Below are positions 16,380 through 25,058 of a DNA stretch of 64,000 bases, piece after piece. Numbering within the stretch: position 1 is the first letter of the stretch; every line of letters starts with the position of its first letter. The position numbers and the translations under genes were made by a program. Under the pieces are notes generated by a model. It saw only the letters and a program-made list of their open reading frames with translations. It was not told where the DNA came from and searched no databases. The DNA comes from Candidatus Methanomethylicota archaeon. GTDB taxonomy: Archaea; Thermoproteota; Methanomethylicia; Culexarchaeales; Culexarchaeaceae. The stretch is taken from assembly GCA_020833005.1 (NCBI GenBank), contig JAJHRD010000004.1, forward strand, positions 1-64,000, given 5' to 3'.

Positions 16380-17033
16380 TTATGTTAACTTTAATGCTTG
16401 TCCAAAACTTAAAATTAGATTAAGTAAAGGTTGCAGCGACTCCTCCTTTAATTCTGCAATTAGGTATATCCATGATTCTTGCTGATTTAAAGATAATCTC
16501 TTTATGAAATTCTTCATATTCAATAAACCTTCTCTTATCTCTGGTTTCAATAGAATCCTCTTTGCAAAATTTATGTCATCAGCTAAAAATACATATGATT
16601 CTTCCAATCCCCCCTCTTCTATTGTTACTTCCTTTAACCTTCTTTCTGAAATAATCTTTTCATAATTCTTCTTATCAGTTTTCTGGAGAATCTCAATGTT
16701 TGAAGTTATTTTATTTTTTAGAAATCCCCAGCAGACAATGCGATCATATTCTTTCGTGATAAGGGAGAGGGGGTAATGCATTAAGTTTTCACGATCAACA
16801 AGCGCTATAGCCATTTCAATTCTATCAAATGCACTCTCCCCCCTCAATCTACATAGCGATCTAAAACCACTATAACCAAACGATTTAAAACCAACAAATT
16901 CGCTATATGGCTTCATATACTCCCTTATCATTTTCGCATACTTTACACTAAGTTTCCTATTCCTATTGCTCCCTGCAAAATATGCTATGAGGAAAATTAT
17001 TGCTAAAAGGTATATTATCCAAAATTCATCCAT
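16380..17033 (-). CDS. Single-pass membrane protein, unknown
   Basis: A 217-residue protein with one N-terminal transmembrane segment (residues about 4-22, FWIIYLLAIIFLIAYFAG) followed by a basic stretch (NRNRKLSVKYAK), so the remaining 190 residues should be cytoplasmic. The soluble part has an alpha/beta pattern with GESAFDRIEMAIALVDREN and a C-terminal helical end. No family or active site recognised. It is divergent from the CstA gene and shares its upstream region (17034-17115). Confidence 0.6.
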   Translation of the reverse strand: MDEFWIIYLLAIIFLIAYFAGSNRNRKLSVKYAKMIREYMKPYSEFVGFKSFGYSGFRSLCRLRGESAFDRIEMAIALVDRENLMHYPLSLITKEYDRIVCWGFLKNKITSNIEILQKTDKKNYEKIISERRLKEVTIEEGGLEESYVFLADDINFAKRILLKPEIREGLLNMKNFIKRLSLNQQESWIYLIAELKEESLQPLLNLILSFGQALKLT

Positions 17034-17115
17034 ACATATTCCTATATACAGGTTATGCCTAAAAATTTATATGTTCAACATTTCATTTAAATATAAAAAT
17101 TGAGGGGAAAAAGAG

Positions 17116-18774
17116 ATGCTTTCATTAATAGTTATTCTCATTGGTATAATTGTATATGCCCTTGTCTACCGTAGCTACATAAAGTGGTATGACAAAAACG
17201 TTATAATGTCGGATCCGAAACGAGCGACACCAGCCCACACATACATGGATGGTGTGGAATTCTTCCCCACAAGCCGCTATATTCTATTTGGCTTTCAATG
17301 GAAGAGCATTGCCGCCTTAGGCCCCGTCCTAGGCCCCATCATAGCGATACAGTGGGGTTGGCTACCAGCCTTCCTATGGATACTCTTTGGAAATATTTTC
17401 ATTGGATGGATTCATGATTATGGAAGCTTGATGGTGTCCGTGAGATCTGAGGGGGCTTCCTTCGGACCAATAACATACGAATTAATATCACCAAGGGCGA
17501 GAACAATACTACTTTGGTATATCTTATGGTATATAGTGCTAATTCTATCATCCTTCACAAATGTAGTTGCCGGCTTATTCAATACCTACCCCGTAACACC
17601 AATACCAGTACTCATAGTGACTATTGTGGGTATGCTGGCTGGTTATATGACATACAAGCTTAAAATCAATATCGTCTATACAACCATTATTGCTGTGGTT
17701 ATCATGTTTCTTGGGGTTTGGGTTGGAATAATGTCACCAGTAATTGCTCCAATACCAAAGGATTGGGTTTTGGACTTCTGGATGGTTATGACACTTCTAT
17801 TCTGCTTCTTGGGCGCAGTCCTACCAATATGGGTCTTCATTCAACCAATAAACTACCTTTCATTCTACCTAGTTTATAGTGGCGTAATAGGTATGATATT
17901 GGGAGTCCTCGTGGCACACCCAAATTATGAATTCCCAGCCATTACAACATTCTTTGACCCGAAAACTACGCCATCAGGACCATTATGGCCAATGATGTTT
18001 GTAACAATTGCTTGTGGAGCAATATCAGGTTGGCATAGTTTAATTGGCTCCTCAGTTTCATCAAAGCAATTGGATTCGGAACCAGACGCCCATTTCGTCG
18101 CTGGTGGTGCTATGCTGGCTGAGGGCATTCTAGCTCTAGTAGCTTTAACAACAGTTGCAATATTGCGACCTGAAGTTGCTCTACCCCTAGCTCCAGCAGT
18201 TCGTTTCGTAACTGGTGGTTCTACACTACTCAGCTACATTGGAGTTCCAATAGCTTATGCAAAAGCTTTTGCAGCAATAATGCTGATCATATTAGCAATA
18301 ACTATCATGCATATAGGGCTTAGGATAACCAGATTAGTGTTATCTGATCTAGCTGGACCAAGATTTGGTGGAATACTTAGGAATAAGTATGTGAGTGCAA
18401 TTGTAGTAAGTTTCATAGTGTGGCTGGTTACAAGCCCACATACTGGTGCAGCCTTCAGCTATATTTGGGGCACTTTTGGTGGAGCAAATCAACTTATGGC
18501 TGGATTGGCTTTAATGATAGTATCACTCTGGCTTACAAGGGAGAAGCGCCCCACAATATACACAGTGATCCCAATGTTCTTCATGATTGGAACAACGATA
18601 TCAGCATTAATCTACCTCTCATACACTGGAGTAACATCCTACATAGCTAATCCAATGATGATTGGGGCTGGAATAGCTGCCACCATAAATATAATCCTAC
18701 TGATACTGGCCTTCTTCATGTGCTATGAGGGTGTAAGAGCATACAGAAGGATAAAAACTGAAATTAAAAAATAA
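17116..18774 (+). CDS. cstA: CstA-family carbon starvation transporter
   Basis: A 552-residue polytopic membrane protein with about 14-15 helices. Family landmarks are YRSYIKWYDKNVI near the start, the segment RATPAHTYMDGVEFFPTSR, then GFQWKSIAALGPVLGPIIA, and SGWHSLIGSSVSSKQLDSE in the middle. CstA proteins import peptides or pyruvate in bacteria; substrates in archaea are inferred only. A Shine-Dalgarno-like GAGGGG stands 13 bases before the ATG. It ends 2 bases from the convergent ArsA gene. Confidence 0.92.
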   Translation: MLSLIVILIGIIVYALVYRSYIKWYDKNVIMSDPKRATPAHTYMDGVEFFPTSRYILFGFQWKSIAALGPVLGPIIAIQWGWLPAFLWILFGNIFIGWIHDYGSLMVSVRSEGASFGPITYELISPRARTILLWYILWYIVLILSSFTNVVAGLFNTYPVTPIPVLIVTIVGMLAGYMTYKLKINIVYTTIIAVVIMFLGVWVGIMSPVIAPIPKDWVLDFWMVMTLLFCFLGAVLPIWVFIQPINYLSFYLVYSGVIGMILGVLVAHPNYEFPAITTFFDPKTTPSGPLWPMMFVTIACGAISGWHSLIGSSVSSKQLDSEPDAHFVAGGAMLAEGILALVALTTVAILRPEVALPLAPAVRFVTGGSTLLSYIGVPIAYAKAFAAIMLIILAITIMHIGLRITRLVLSDLAGPRFGGILRNKYVSAIVVSFIVWLVTSPHTGAAFSYIWGTFGGANQLMAGLALMIVSLWLTREKRPTIYTVIPMFFMIGTTISALIYLSYTGVTSYIANPMMIGAGIAATINIILLILAFFMCYEGVRAYRRIKTEIKK

Positions 18775-18776
18775 AC

Positions 18777-19778
18777 CTACCATTTTTTACTTAATGCTTC
18801 AGCAACACGAGCAATCATATTTATACCAGCAACCTCAGTTTCGTAGAGTGGGATGTAAGCTCTAACAAGTCCAGGGAACTTGTTGTGAATGATTTCTAAG
18901 TAGTGTTCTTGCTCCTTAATCTTATTAGCTATATATGGTGAAACATTTGTTAGATCGAACTCCTCCTTTGGGAGAACTCCATTAACGATAACTCCCCCTA
19001 TCGGTATTTCAAATGCTTTAACCCATCCAATAAACCTCTCAATAACTGCAATTGGGAGTGCGAGGGGTAGAGTGACGAAGAAGAATGCTGTCCTCTCACT
19101 ATCAGTTAATAGTTTACGCCCCTTCTCAATCTGCTCCCTCGTTGATAGAAGGCTAACTAGTAGTGGATCCTTCTTTATCTCCTCCATCACCTTCTCCTTC
19201 CTAAATGAGAGTTTAACTCTAAGGGATAATGCTTCCTTACGACTCTCAATCATTTTATGCAACCAAAGATCATAAACTTTCGACATACCAAGCAAACGAT
19301 ATGTATGTGCAACTGGTGCAGTATCGAAAACATAAGCATCGAATTCCCCCTTCAACATGATATTTATCATATCATCAAACATTGCAGATTCCTCAAATGC
19401 AGGATTTGTGGTGGCAATATCAATGAATGGTTCTGGATCTACTGGGATATCTGCATACTTTAGGAATGCAATTATCTTCTCCCTTATCTCACCCTTATAC
19501 CTTTTAATTGTATCTGAAATATCTATCTCAATGGCATACAAATTCTTCGTATCCCTAATCTTCTGCACCCCCTTCCCCCATATATCCTGCCCAAATGCAC
19601 TCGATAAACTATGAACTGGATTTGTTGAGGATATCAGAACCCTCTTCCCCAAATGTTCAGCAAGGTAATATGCGGCTCCAGCTGCAACAATAGTCTTCCC
19701 AACACCACCCTTCCCACCGAAAAACAAGTATTTCAAATTGGGTTTTGAATCAATGAATTCCTTAAAACTTAAACTCAT
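18777..19778 (-). CDS. ArsA/Get3-like ATPase, copy 1, with switch-I Asp replaced by Asn
   Basis: A 333-residue P-loop ATPase of the ArsA/Get3 family. The deviant Walker A is GGKGGVGKT (residues 21-29) and switch II is in FDTAPVAHTYRLL. Switch I, which reads STDPAHS in active enzymes, is STNPVHS here, so Asn53 stands where the catalytic Asp is expected (Asp57 of yeast Get3). This predicts ATP binding with weak hydrolysis. It lacks the Cys set of arsenite pumps. It is last in an operon with a second ATPase copy and two small paralogues. A tail-anchored-protein or related chaperone role is likelier than arsenite export. Confidence 0.88.
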   Translation of the reverse strand: MSLSFKEFIDSKPNLKYLFFGGKGGVGKTIVAAGAAYYLAEHLGKRVLISSTNPVHSLSSAFGQDIWGKGVQKIRDTKNLYAIEIDISDTIKRYKGEIREKIIAFLKYADIPVDPEPFIDIATTNPAFEESAMFDDMINIMLKGEFDAYVFDTAPVAHTYRLLGMSKVYDLWLHKMIESRKEALSLRVKLSFRKEKVMEEIKKDPLLVSLLSTREQIEKGRKLLTDSERTAFFFVTLPLALPIAVIERFIGWVKAFEIPIGGVIVNGVLPKEEFDLTNVSPYIANKIKEQEHYLEIIHNKFPGLVRAYIPLYETEVAGINMIARVAEALSKKW

Positions 19779-19793
19779 ATTAAACCATCCCCC

Positions 19794-20765
19794 CTATCCA
19801 AAGAGGACTTCAGCCACTTTAGATATCATTTCAAGACCTTTAGGTTCACGATCAAACATGGGGACAACCCCTCTAATCAATGGTCCAAACTCCCTCCTTA
19901 TTATCTCCATATACTTCTGCTGCATCAATATCTTATTTTTCAAGAGTGGTGGAACGTTTGGCTGATTTAGCAATTCAATTGGGTAGACTTGATTCACTAT
20001 TATGCCACTCAATGGTATATTGAATGCACTAAACATTTCCAAAGCCTTCTTAGTATCCAGTATGGGCATTTGCTCCGGTATTAAGACATAGAAGAATGCT
20101 GTATGCTCCTTATCCTTCATCATATTACTAACGAAATCCAATCTAGACCTTATAAACTCCAATTCCTTCAATATCTGATCTTCCTGAGCAAGCCCTCCCC
20201 TCCCACTGAGAACTGCAGCCACATCCCCATATTCATCAGCCTTCTTACGGGTTTCAACTATCTTATCAACCCACCTATCTAGAATTTCCGCCATACTTAA
20301 AAAGCGAATTGCATGTCCATGTGGCATCATATCAAATATATAGTAATCATATGCTCCACCAGTCATCAATTCCACCATAGCATCGAAGGTGGCTGATTCA
20401 GCCATTGCAGGTTCCGCTGCAGATGCTTTAATATAATCGTCCACCTCCTTAGGCACTTCCCCATACATTTCAATAATCTTCCTCCTTATCTCCTCTTGAT
20501 ACATTGCTATCCTCTTATCAGCATCAATTTCCAAAGCGAAGAGGTTTGGAGCTATCTCAACCTCCCCCTTCCCAAAAATATTCCTCTCAAATATATCTGT
20601 GAGGCTGGCTTGAGGATCAGTTGAAAATACTATAACCTTCTTCCCCCTCTTCGCCAACCAATATGCTGTTGCTGCGGAAAGTGTTGTTTTCCCTAACCCT
20701 CCCTTACCCCCAAACAATATGTACTTGATGTTTGGATTGGATTCAAAATATTGTCGAATGGACAT
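19794..20765 (-). CDS. ArsA/Get3-like ATPase, copy 2
   Basis: A paralogue of the neighbouring ATPase. I choose ATG 20765 (MSIRQYF...) because it aligns with the start of copy 1; a GTG at 20786, two bases after the stop of the preceding small gene, would add seven residues. Walker A is GGKGGLGKT. Switch I keeps the catalytic Asp (STDPQASLTDIF), unlike copy 1, but AHS is replaced by QAS. Switch II is in FDMMPHGHAIRFL. Get3 works as a dimer, so the two copies could form a heterodimer with one hydrolysing half; this is inference. Copy 1 follows after 15 bases. Confidence 0.88.
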   Translation of the reverse strand: MSIRQYFESNPNIKYILFGGKGGLGKTTLSAATAYWLAKRGKKVIVFSTDPQASLTDIFERNIFGKGEVEIAPNLFALEIDADKRIAMYQEEIRRKIIEMYGEVPKEVDDYIKASAAEPAMAESATFDAMVELMTGGAYDYYIFDMMPHGHAIRFLSMAEILDRWVDKIVETRKKADEYGDVAAVLSGRGGLAQEDQILKELEFIRSRLDFVSNMMKDKEHTAFFYVLIPEQMPILDTKKALEMFSAFNIPLSGIIVNQVYPIELLNQPNVPPLLKNKILMQQKYMEIIRREFGPLIRGVVPMFDREPKGLEMISKVAEVLFG

Positions 20766-20788
20766 AGTTACTGACAAAATTGGCACCT

Positions 20789-21085
20789 CTAACCAAAAAT
20801 GCTATCAGTAACATCCCTCTCCCTTAACAAAGTCCTCTTCCAAGTCTTTATATGTGGAACAGCATATGGCAATAATCTTAGGGAATAGTATGGTGGGAGT
20901 ACTGGGACGCCAAGCATATCCCCCATGGTTATCAACATGAAGAGATTCTCCAAATACATCCTCGTCCTCAATGCATAGGTAACCATACCATGCATAGCCA
21001 TACCATACACTAAACCCTTAACAGCCTTCTTCACTTCCCCCTCCCCTTTCTTATCTTCACCCTTCTTCTCAACCATAGAATCCAC
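20789..21085 (-). CDS. Small ArsA-associated protein, paralogue 2
   Basis: A 98-residue protein with a charged, Lys/Glu-rich N-terminus and a conserved second half: FMLITMGDMLGVPVLPPYYS, LRLLPYAVPHIKTWKR and TLLRERDVTDSIFG. The same pattern is present in the neighbouring gene at 21139-21408, so the two are clear paralogues. It lies 2 bases ahead of the possible GTG start of ATPase copy 2, which means tight coupling. I know no described function. It may be a helical partner or client adaptor of the ATPases. Confidence 0.7.
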   Translation of the reverse strand: MDSMVEKKGEDKKGEGEVKKAVKGLVYGMAMHGMVTYALRTRMYLENLFMLITMGDMLGVPVLPPYYSLRLLPYAVPHIKTWKRTLLRERDVTDSIFG

Positions 21086-21138
21086 CTCATAAATTAGATT
21101 TAACTCTATTTATAAATATTCCCAGTTCCCCCATAATC

Positions 21139-21408
21139 CTACTCCAATTTCTCAGTTATATCTCTTTCCCTAAGGAGATAATGCTTCCAAGATTGAAGTT
21201 TAGGTATGTAGTAGGGGAGTAATTTAAATCGATAGTATGAGGAGACGGGGTATCCAAGCATATCCCCCATGAGAAGCAACATAAGCATATAATCAACACA
21301 CAGCTTCCTCACCTCTAAATATTGAATCATATCATACACATTCGTAGCACCCAATAGGAAATCCCTCACAGCCAATTTAATCTCCCTAACCTTACTACCA
21401 AATGGCAT
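21139..21408 (-). CDS. Small ArsA-associated protein, paralogue 1
   Basis: About 89 residues from ATG 21408; a longer frame from 21471 would add a stretch unlike the paralogue, so I prefer the shorter start. The second half reads MLMLLLMGDMLGYPVSSYYR, FKLLPYYIPKLQSWKHY and LLRERDITEKLE, matching the next gene residue for residue at MGDMLG, LLPY, SWK/TWK and LLRERD. It is first in the operon small-small-ATPase-ATPase. Hydrophobic but not clearly transmembrane. Function unknown. Confidence 0.65.
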   Translation of the reverse strand: MPFGSKVREIKLAVRDFLLGATNVYDMIQYLEVRKLCVDYMLMLLLMGDMLGYPVSSYYRFKLLPYYIPKLQSWKHYLLRERDITEKLE

Positions 21409-21715
21409 AAAGCTCACATTACCTATCCAAATGCAACTTATAAATCTAATTGGAAGATGTATGAAAACCAAAAATAAGGAAAATCCAATACAACTTCACA
21501 CAAATGAGTATAATCCCATCCAACATCTATCTTAGAAATGAAGATAGCATGTTAATTTCAAAACTGCTTAGTAGTATGGAGATCCCCATTCCAAATAGAC
21601 CTCGAAATCCTCCTCTCACATTATTGGAAATCATGTTTAAATAATTGGAAAAGGTGTTTCAAAGAATCCCTTAAATCAAACTGTAAAGTAAATGTTTATT
21701 GGGGGTGTAAGGGAA
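21409..21715 (+). other. Gene-poor divergent region with one possible small reading frame
   Basis: About 307 bases separate the ArsA-operon start from the next secreted protein. The only thing seen is a plus-strand frame at 21504-21644 (46 residues, starting MSIIPSNIYLRNEDSMLISK) with no clear ribosome-binding site and no recognised family. The rest is AT-rich and should hold the two divergent promoters. No RNA gene was recognised. Confidence 0.3.
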
Positions 21716-22168
21716 GTGAGGAAGCTAGCATTAATAGCCATGCTATCAATGATAATGCTCGGCATTGGAATAGCCACAGTATATGCTGGATATGCTTGGA
21801 GACAACAGTATAAGTGGGCTTGCAATGGAAATCAAATACAGCAACCAATACAGCCATTAATGAAGGGTAAGATTAAGGGATTCACAGTTGAAATAAGCGA
21901 TGAATTTAAGAGCAAAGTTTTAAGCATAGCTTTAAGCGATAGCGATGTACAGAAGCTAATAAGCCAAGGATACAATGTTACAGGGATAAAGCCAACCATT
22001 AAAATGACAATTCAAGGTGATGGGACAATAACACTAAAAGCCACTGGAGCGATAGTGACGTTGAGAAATGGGAATGGTGGATTCGCCCAAGTAAACGTAG
22101 ACCTAGAGAAGGGTACAGTAACACAAATAATAATCAGAAACATAACAGTAATAAATAAGACTGGCTAA
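21716..22168 (+). CDS. Secreted protein, unknown
   Basis: About 150 residues. I prefer GTG 21716 (MRKLALIAML...) because a G-rich sequence (GGGGGTGTAAGGG) lies just before it and the result is a clean signal peptide; an ATG at 21692 adds eight residues. The signal peptide ends near VYAGYAW. The mature part has VEISDEFKSKVLSIALSDSD, then repeated beta-type stretches (TIKMTIQGDGTITLKATG and VTQIIIRNITVINKTG). No anchor is seen. No family recognised, although the helix followed by beta strands recalls small inhibitor-like or PepSY-like domains. Confidence 0.65.
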   Translation: MRKLALIAMLSMIMLGIGIATVYAGYAWRQQYKWACNGNQIQQPIQPLMKGKIKGFTVEISDEFKSKVLSIALSDSDVQKLISQGYNVTGIKPTIKMTIQGDGTITLKATGAIVTLRNGNGGFAQVNVDLEKGTVTQIIIRNITVINKTG

Positions 22169-22195
22169 GAGAGAACACTTAAATAATCCTTCAAA

Positions 22196-22202
22196 TTTTT
22201 TT
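22196..22202 (+). terminator. T-run terminator
   Basis: Seven T bases follow the secreted-protein stop by about 28 bases, in otherwise A-rich sequence. This fits the intrinsic termination signal of archaeal RNA polymerase for the upstream gene. Confidence 0.4.
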
Positions 22203-22317
22203 AACCCCAATACAGATTTAAGTCCACAAGCCTATTTGCTTTATCTCATTCTCAATTTTACGTATGAGTTTCAGAAATATTTTTATTCGATTCTGGCAAG
22301 CAATTAACAAGGTATTT

Positions 22318-22509
22318 ATGAAGATACGTGTTGGAAAGCGGGGAACTATTGTCATCCCCAAGAGTATAAGGGAAAAGCTTGGAATTGAAGAGGGAGCTGT
22401 TTTAGAGTTGGAAGTTGTGGAAGGGGGACTTCTCTTAAAAGTGGGGGATCTCTGGCAAGAACTCAGGGAAAGAGGGAGAAATGTAGAATTCGACGTTGAT
22501 GCATTTTGA
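22318..22509 (+). CDS. AbrB-type antitoxin with a probable frameshift near the end
   Basis: The true start is ATG 22318 (MKIRVGKRGTIVIPKSIRE...), the beginning of the AbrB fold; a longer frame from 22264 is not part of the domain. The DNA-binding part is followed by EEGAVLELEVVEGG. The frame stops at 22509 after VEFDVDAF. Removing one T from the run TTTT at 22503-22506 lets translation continue as FERELDEAEENWLKRRK to a stop at 22567, which is a normal antitoxin tail. So the gene probably has a one-base insertion, or this is a sequencing error. No toxin gene follows. Confidence 0.75.
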   Translation: MKIRVGKRGTIVIPKSIREKLGIEEGAVLELEVVEGGLLLKVGDLWQELRERGRNVEFDVDAF

Positions 22510-22735
22510 GAGGGAACTTGATGAAGCTGAAGAGAATTGGCTCAAGAGGAGAAAAATTCAAAATTGAATTTTCTTTTTCAATCAAACAAGCAAAATAGAC
22601 TTATTCCTCATTTTCCTTGCAAAATCATTCGAATACATCAACTTCCTTAAACCCCTCAAGCGTTTTCATAATATTAATAAAATTGCCGAATGCTTCCTTT
22701 TCCTCATATCTTAACTAAAGCCGATCTTTCTGATC

Positions 22736-23092
22736 TTATCCTACGGAAATAGGCTTTGCTTGCTTCTCTAATTCTTTTTCCGCAATCTTAAGAGACATTT
22801 CATTTATGATTTCATTCAATCTTTTAACCAGCGGATGCTCCATATTTATCTTGTACATTACCGCCCTCCCTACTTTCCTAGAAATCTTTACTATTTCAAG
22901 TTCCTCCAAATCTTTGAAGTTCTTATAGAGGGTTTGCTTACTCATTCCCAATTCTCTTGCAAGTTCTTCCTTGCTGAAATCAAAATAGGGGTTTGTAAGG
23001 AAAATGTCAATTATTCTAATCTTTGGGGAATCTCCTAAAGCCTTTATTAGTAATGAATCCCCAAGATCCTTATATTTGACTCCCTCACTCAT
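22736..23092 (-). CDS. Winged-helix transcriptional regulator
   Basis: A 118-residue regulator. The winged helix lies at about residues 25-85: PKIRIIDIFLTNPYFDFSKE, ELARELGMSKQTLYKNF and the wing VKISRKVGRAVMYKINM. The C-terminal helices are probably for dimerisation. It is of the MarR/ArsR-like archaeal group; no ligand motif is visible. Downstream in the same frame lies a short open stretch (22625-22714) that may be the remains of a further gene. Confidence 0.82.
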   Translation of the reverse strand: MSEGVKYKDLGDSLLIKALGDSPKIRIIDIFLTNPYFDFSKEELARELGMSKQTLYKNFKDLEELEIVKISRKVGRAVMYKINMEHPLVKRLNEIINEMSLKIAEKELEKQAKPISVG

Positions 23093-23181
23093 ATTCTCAT
23101 ATTATTAAATGAATACGTAAACATGTATATTTTTGCTCTTTTAAAGTTCTATAAACGTAATATGTTTCAAAGAACTGCAAA

Positions 23182-23364
23182 ATGGTTAGGGCATGTCTAA
23201 AGGATCTGGTTAACGAGGCTTATACTTTAATTCATAAAGGAGTGGATTGTTTATCTCAATCTTGCAATGACAAAGAGATTATTGAATCCATTAGAGAAGT
23301 GAGAAGTGAGGGCTTAAAGGAAGTTAAATTTTTGACAGTATGCTTGAATATTTCTCCATTCTAA
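23182..23364 (+). CDS. Doubtful small helical protein
   Basis: A 60-residue frame with a helical pattern (CLKDLVNEAYTLIHKGVD, NDKEIIESIREVRSEGLKEV) reminiscent of a HEPN or four-helix fragment. Its last 41 bases overlap the end of the convergent HhH gene. It could be a small gene or the remnant of a longer one; there is no family match I can name and no clear ribosome-binding site. Confidence 0.3.
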   Translation: MVRACLKDLVNEAYTLIHKGVDCLSQSCNDKEIIESIREVRSEGLKEVKFLTVCLNISPF

Positions 23365-24013
23365 TCATTTTCCCCTCTGGTTGTATTAGCCATGTCATCC
23401 AGCAAAGCTCTATTGGTCTATATCCGCAGGATAATGCTAATTCTTCAGCCTTCTTAATGAATTCAATATCGTCGTTTATGGGTTCCAGTCCAGCTTTAAC
23501 TAGAATTTCATTTATCACTCTCTTAACGATTTTATCTGGCATTATGGTGTCTATGCCTCCCATCATCCTGAGGTATTGGAATGTTACTAGTCCAACCCCC
23601 TTAATCCTTCCAATGGGGTCCTCTCGCCAATTCTCGAGTTTAGTGTTCTTTGCCCAAGTTCTAAGGGTTTCCCTATCATCACTGCTTATGGTTGAGAGGT
23701 GGGAGGCTATTTCCCTGGCTATGAGCCACGACCTCATATTCTTCCACACCTTCCTTAACTCATTTATGTCTGCCTTTGCAAGATCTTTAAGAAACCTAAT
23801 CCTCCCGGTCTCAACCAACTTCTCACTGAACTCTTCAACCTTCGGGACAACAGCTGTAAAATAGTTTAAGCCAATTGATGTGAAGGCTGCATCCACAACC
23901 ATCAAAACAACACATCCTCCCCACCTCTCAGTTCTAAGGCATCTCTCACAATGCTCCCTCAAACCAGAAACCTTCCCCATATAGCCATCAACTATCTCTT
24001 TCAGTGAAGCCAA
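23324..24013 (-). CDS. HhH-GPD-like DNA repair protein
   Basis: A 229-residue all-helical protein of the endonuclease III superfamily. The helix-hairpin-helix is IKGVGLVTFQYLRMMGG, followed by the segment TIMPDKIVKRVIN, where the Asp would be the catalytic or structural acid. A cluster of cysteines at the N-terminus (HCERCLRTERWGGC) is not the usual C-terminal 4Fe-4S set. It probably recognises damaged bases, but the glycosylase Lys seen in bifunctional enzymes is not evident, so activity is uncertain. It is a single gene. Confidence 0.75.
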   Translation of the reverse strand: MASLKEIVDGYMGKVSGLREHCERCLRTERWGGCVVLMVVDAAFTSIGLNYFTAVVPKVEEFSEKLVETGRIRFLKDLAKADINELRKVWKNMRSWLIAREIASHLSTISSDDRETLRTWAKNTKLENWREDPIGRIKGVGLVTFQYLRMMGGIDTIMPDKIVKRVINEILVKAGLEPINDDIEFIKKAEELALSCGYRPIELCWMTWLIQPEGKMIRMEKYSSILSKI

Positions 24014-24145
24014 CCGCTAGTCCCGTAAATACATTAGCATTGAAACTTCAAAAATATGATGTTGAAGTTTTGAAGATAAACTGCAGATTCATTTGAGAAC
24101 AAAATTATCAATGGATTACTAAATATTGCAAGGGAATAAATGCAT

Positions 24146-24820
24146 TTATGTGCTCATATGGAATCCTACCCTCTTAACGATAGATATCATGAATGCGTAT
24201 AGTGCGTAATCAAATTTTGTATATAGGTCTTTTCTTGATTTTGCTGTGGATAGCATTTCAAGTATGTTTTGTGGTGTTGTGGTGAGTGTTTTGTTTTTGA
24301 ATTGGCAGAGCATGATCATGTTTGGGAGGTCTTCAGGTTCTTTGAAGAGGGTCGTGTAGAGGACTAATGTTTCCAGTTCAGGCAGTTTAAGCAGTCTACC
24401 AACGATTTCTCCCTCAAGGTATGCTTTTGCTTCTCTCTCCTTAATTGGGTTGAATTCGAAGGCTAAGAATAGTGTGGTTGAATCTGATAGCATGTCACTC
24501 TCGCTTTTAAACACTTTACTTACATCGCACCAGTATCTTTCAGCTCTTGGGTCTAGGTGGAGGCTCCACCTAGCTCGTGTATCTGCTCTGCAAGCAGCCA
24601 TTTCAGCACTATTCTTACCTTCCATCATCCCATCTTTACTACTGAATTCATATATGGCTAGATATTTTATACCTCCACTCAGTGAAATGAAGCGTCTTGC
24701 AGTAATGAGGTTTGGAACTTTTAGAAGGTCTGGGAGATGCACATTATTATACCATCTATTAAAATCCCCCTCCAACTCCGGCGTTTTAAAGTTTAATCTA
24801 ACAATATATACTGGTTTCAT
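24146..24820 (-). CDS. Dimeric alpha-beta barrel (EthD-like) protein
   Basis: About 224 residues from ATG 24820, chosen because GAGGT stands 8 bases before it and the fold begins there (MKPVYIVRLNF). Longer starts up to 24925 give unlikely sequence. The first half has the EthD/ferredoxin-like pattern: FNRWYNNVHLPDLLKVPNL, then RRFISLSGGIKYLAIYEF. A second similar half follows (TTLFLAFEFNPIKEREAKAY, LETLVLYTTLF), so this is a duplicated barrel. The role is unknown; relatives include monooxygenase-like and small-molecule-binding proteins. Confidence 0.7.
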   Translation of the reverse strand: MKPVYIVRLNFKTPELEGDFNRWYNNVHLPDLLKVPNLITARRFISLSGGIKYLAIYEFSSKDGMMEGKNSAEMAACRADTRARWSLHLDPRAERYWCDVSKVFKSESDMLSDSTTLFLAFEFNPIKEREAKAYLEGEIVGRLLKLPELETLVLYTTLFKEPEDLPNMIMLCQFKNKTLTTTPQNILEMLSTAKSRKDLYTKFDYALYAFMISIVKRVGFHMST

Positions 24821-25058
24821 TCCAAGAGACCTCGACATATAGTTTAAGGGGGTGATTAATGTATATAAGGTTTGCAATTTCATTAAGGCATGATTATAAT
24901 AACCCCTAAATGTTGAAAGGCTCAAAACTTTATGATGATCCCTTGAATCGTTAACATCATAATTACTTCAGCCTCTTCCATTGAAATTGGGTATGCAAGA
25001 ATCTAAGAGTAAGGAGAACATAATGTTATATGGAGCTTAAATAATCTTTGGGGGGGTA

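Noticed and set aside
18777-19778. Arsenite-pump ATPase function for the ArsA-like genes
   Set aside because: No ArsB, ArsR or arsenite-binding Cys set is seen nearby; Get3-type roles fit better.
21504-21644. 46-residue plus-strand frame
   Set aside because: No ribosome-binding site or family match; kept only as a note in the gene-poor region.
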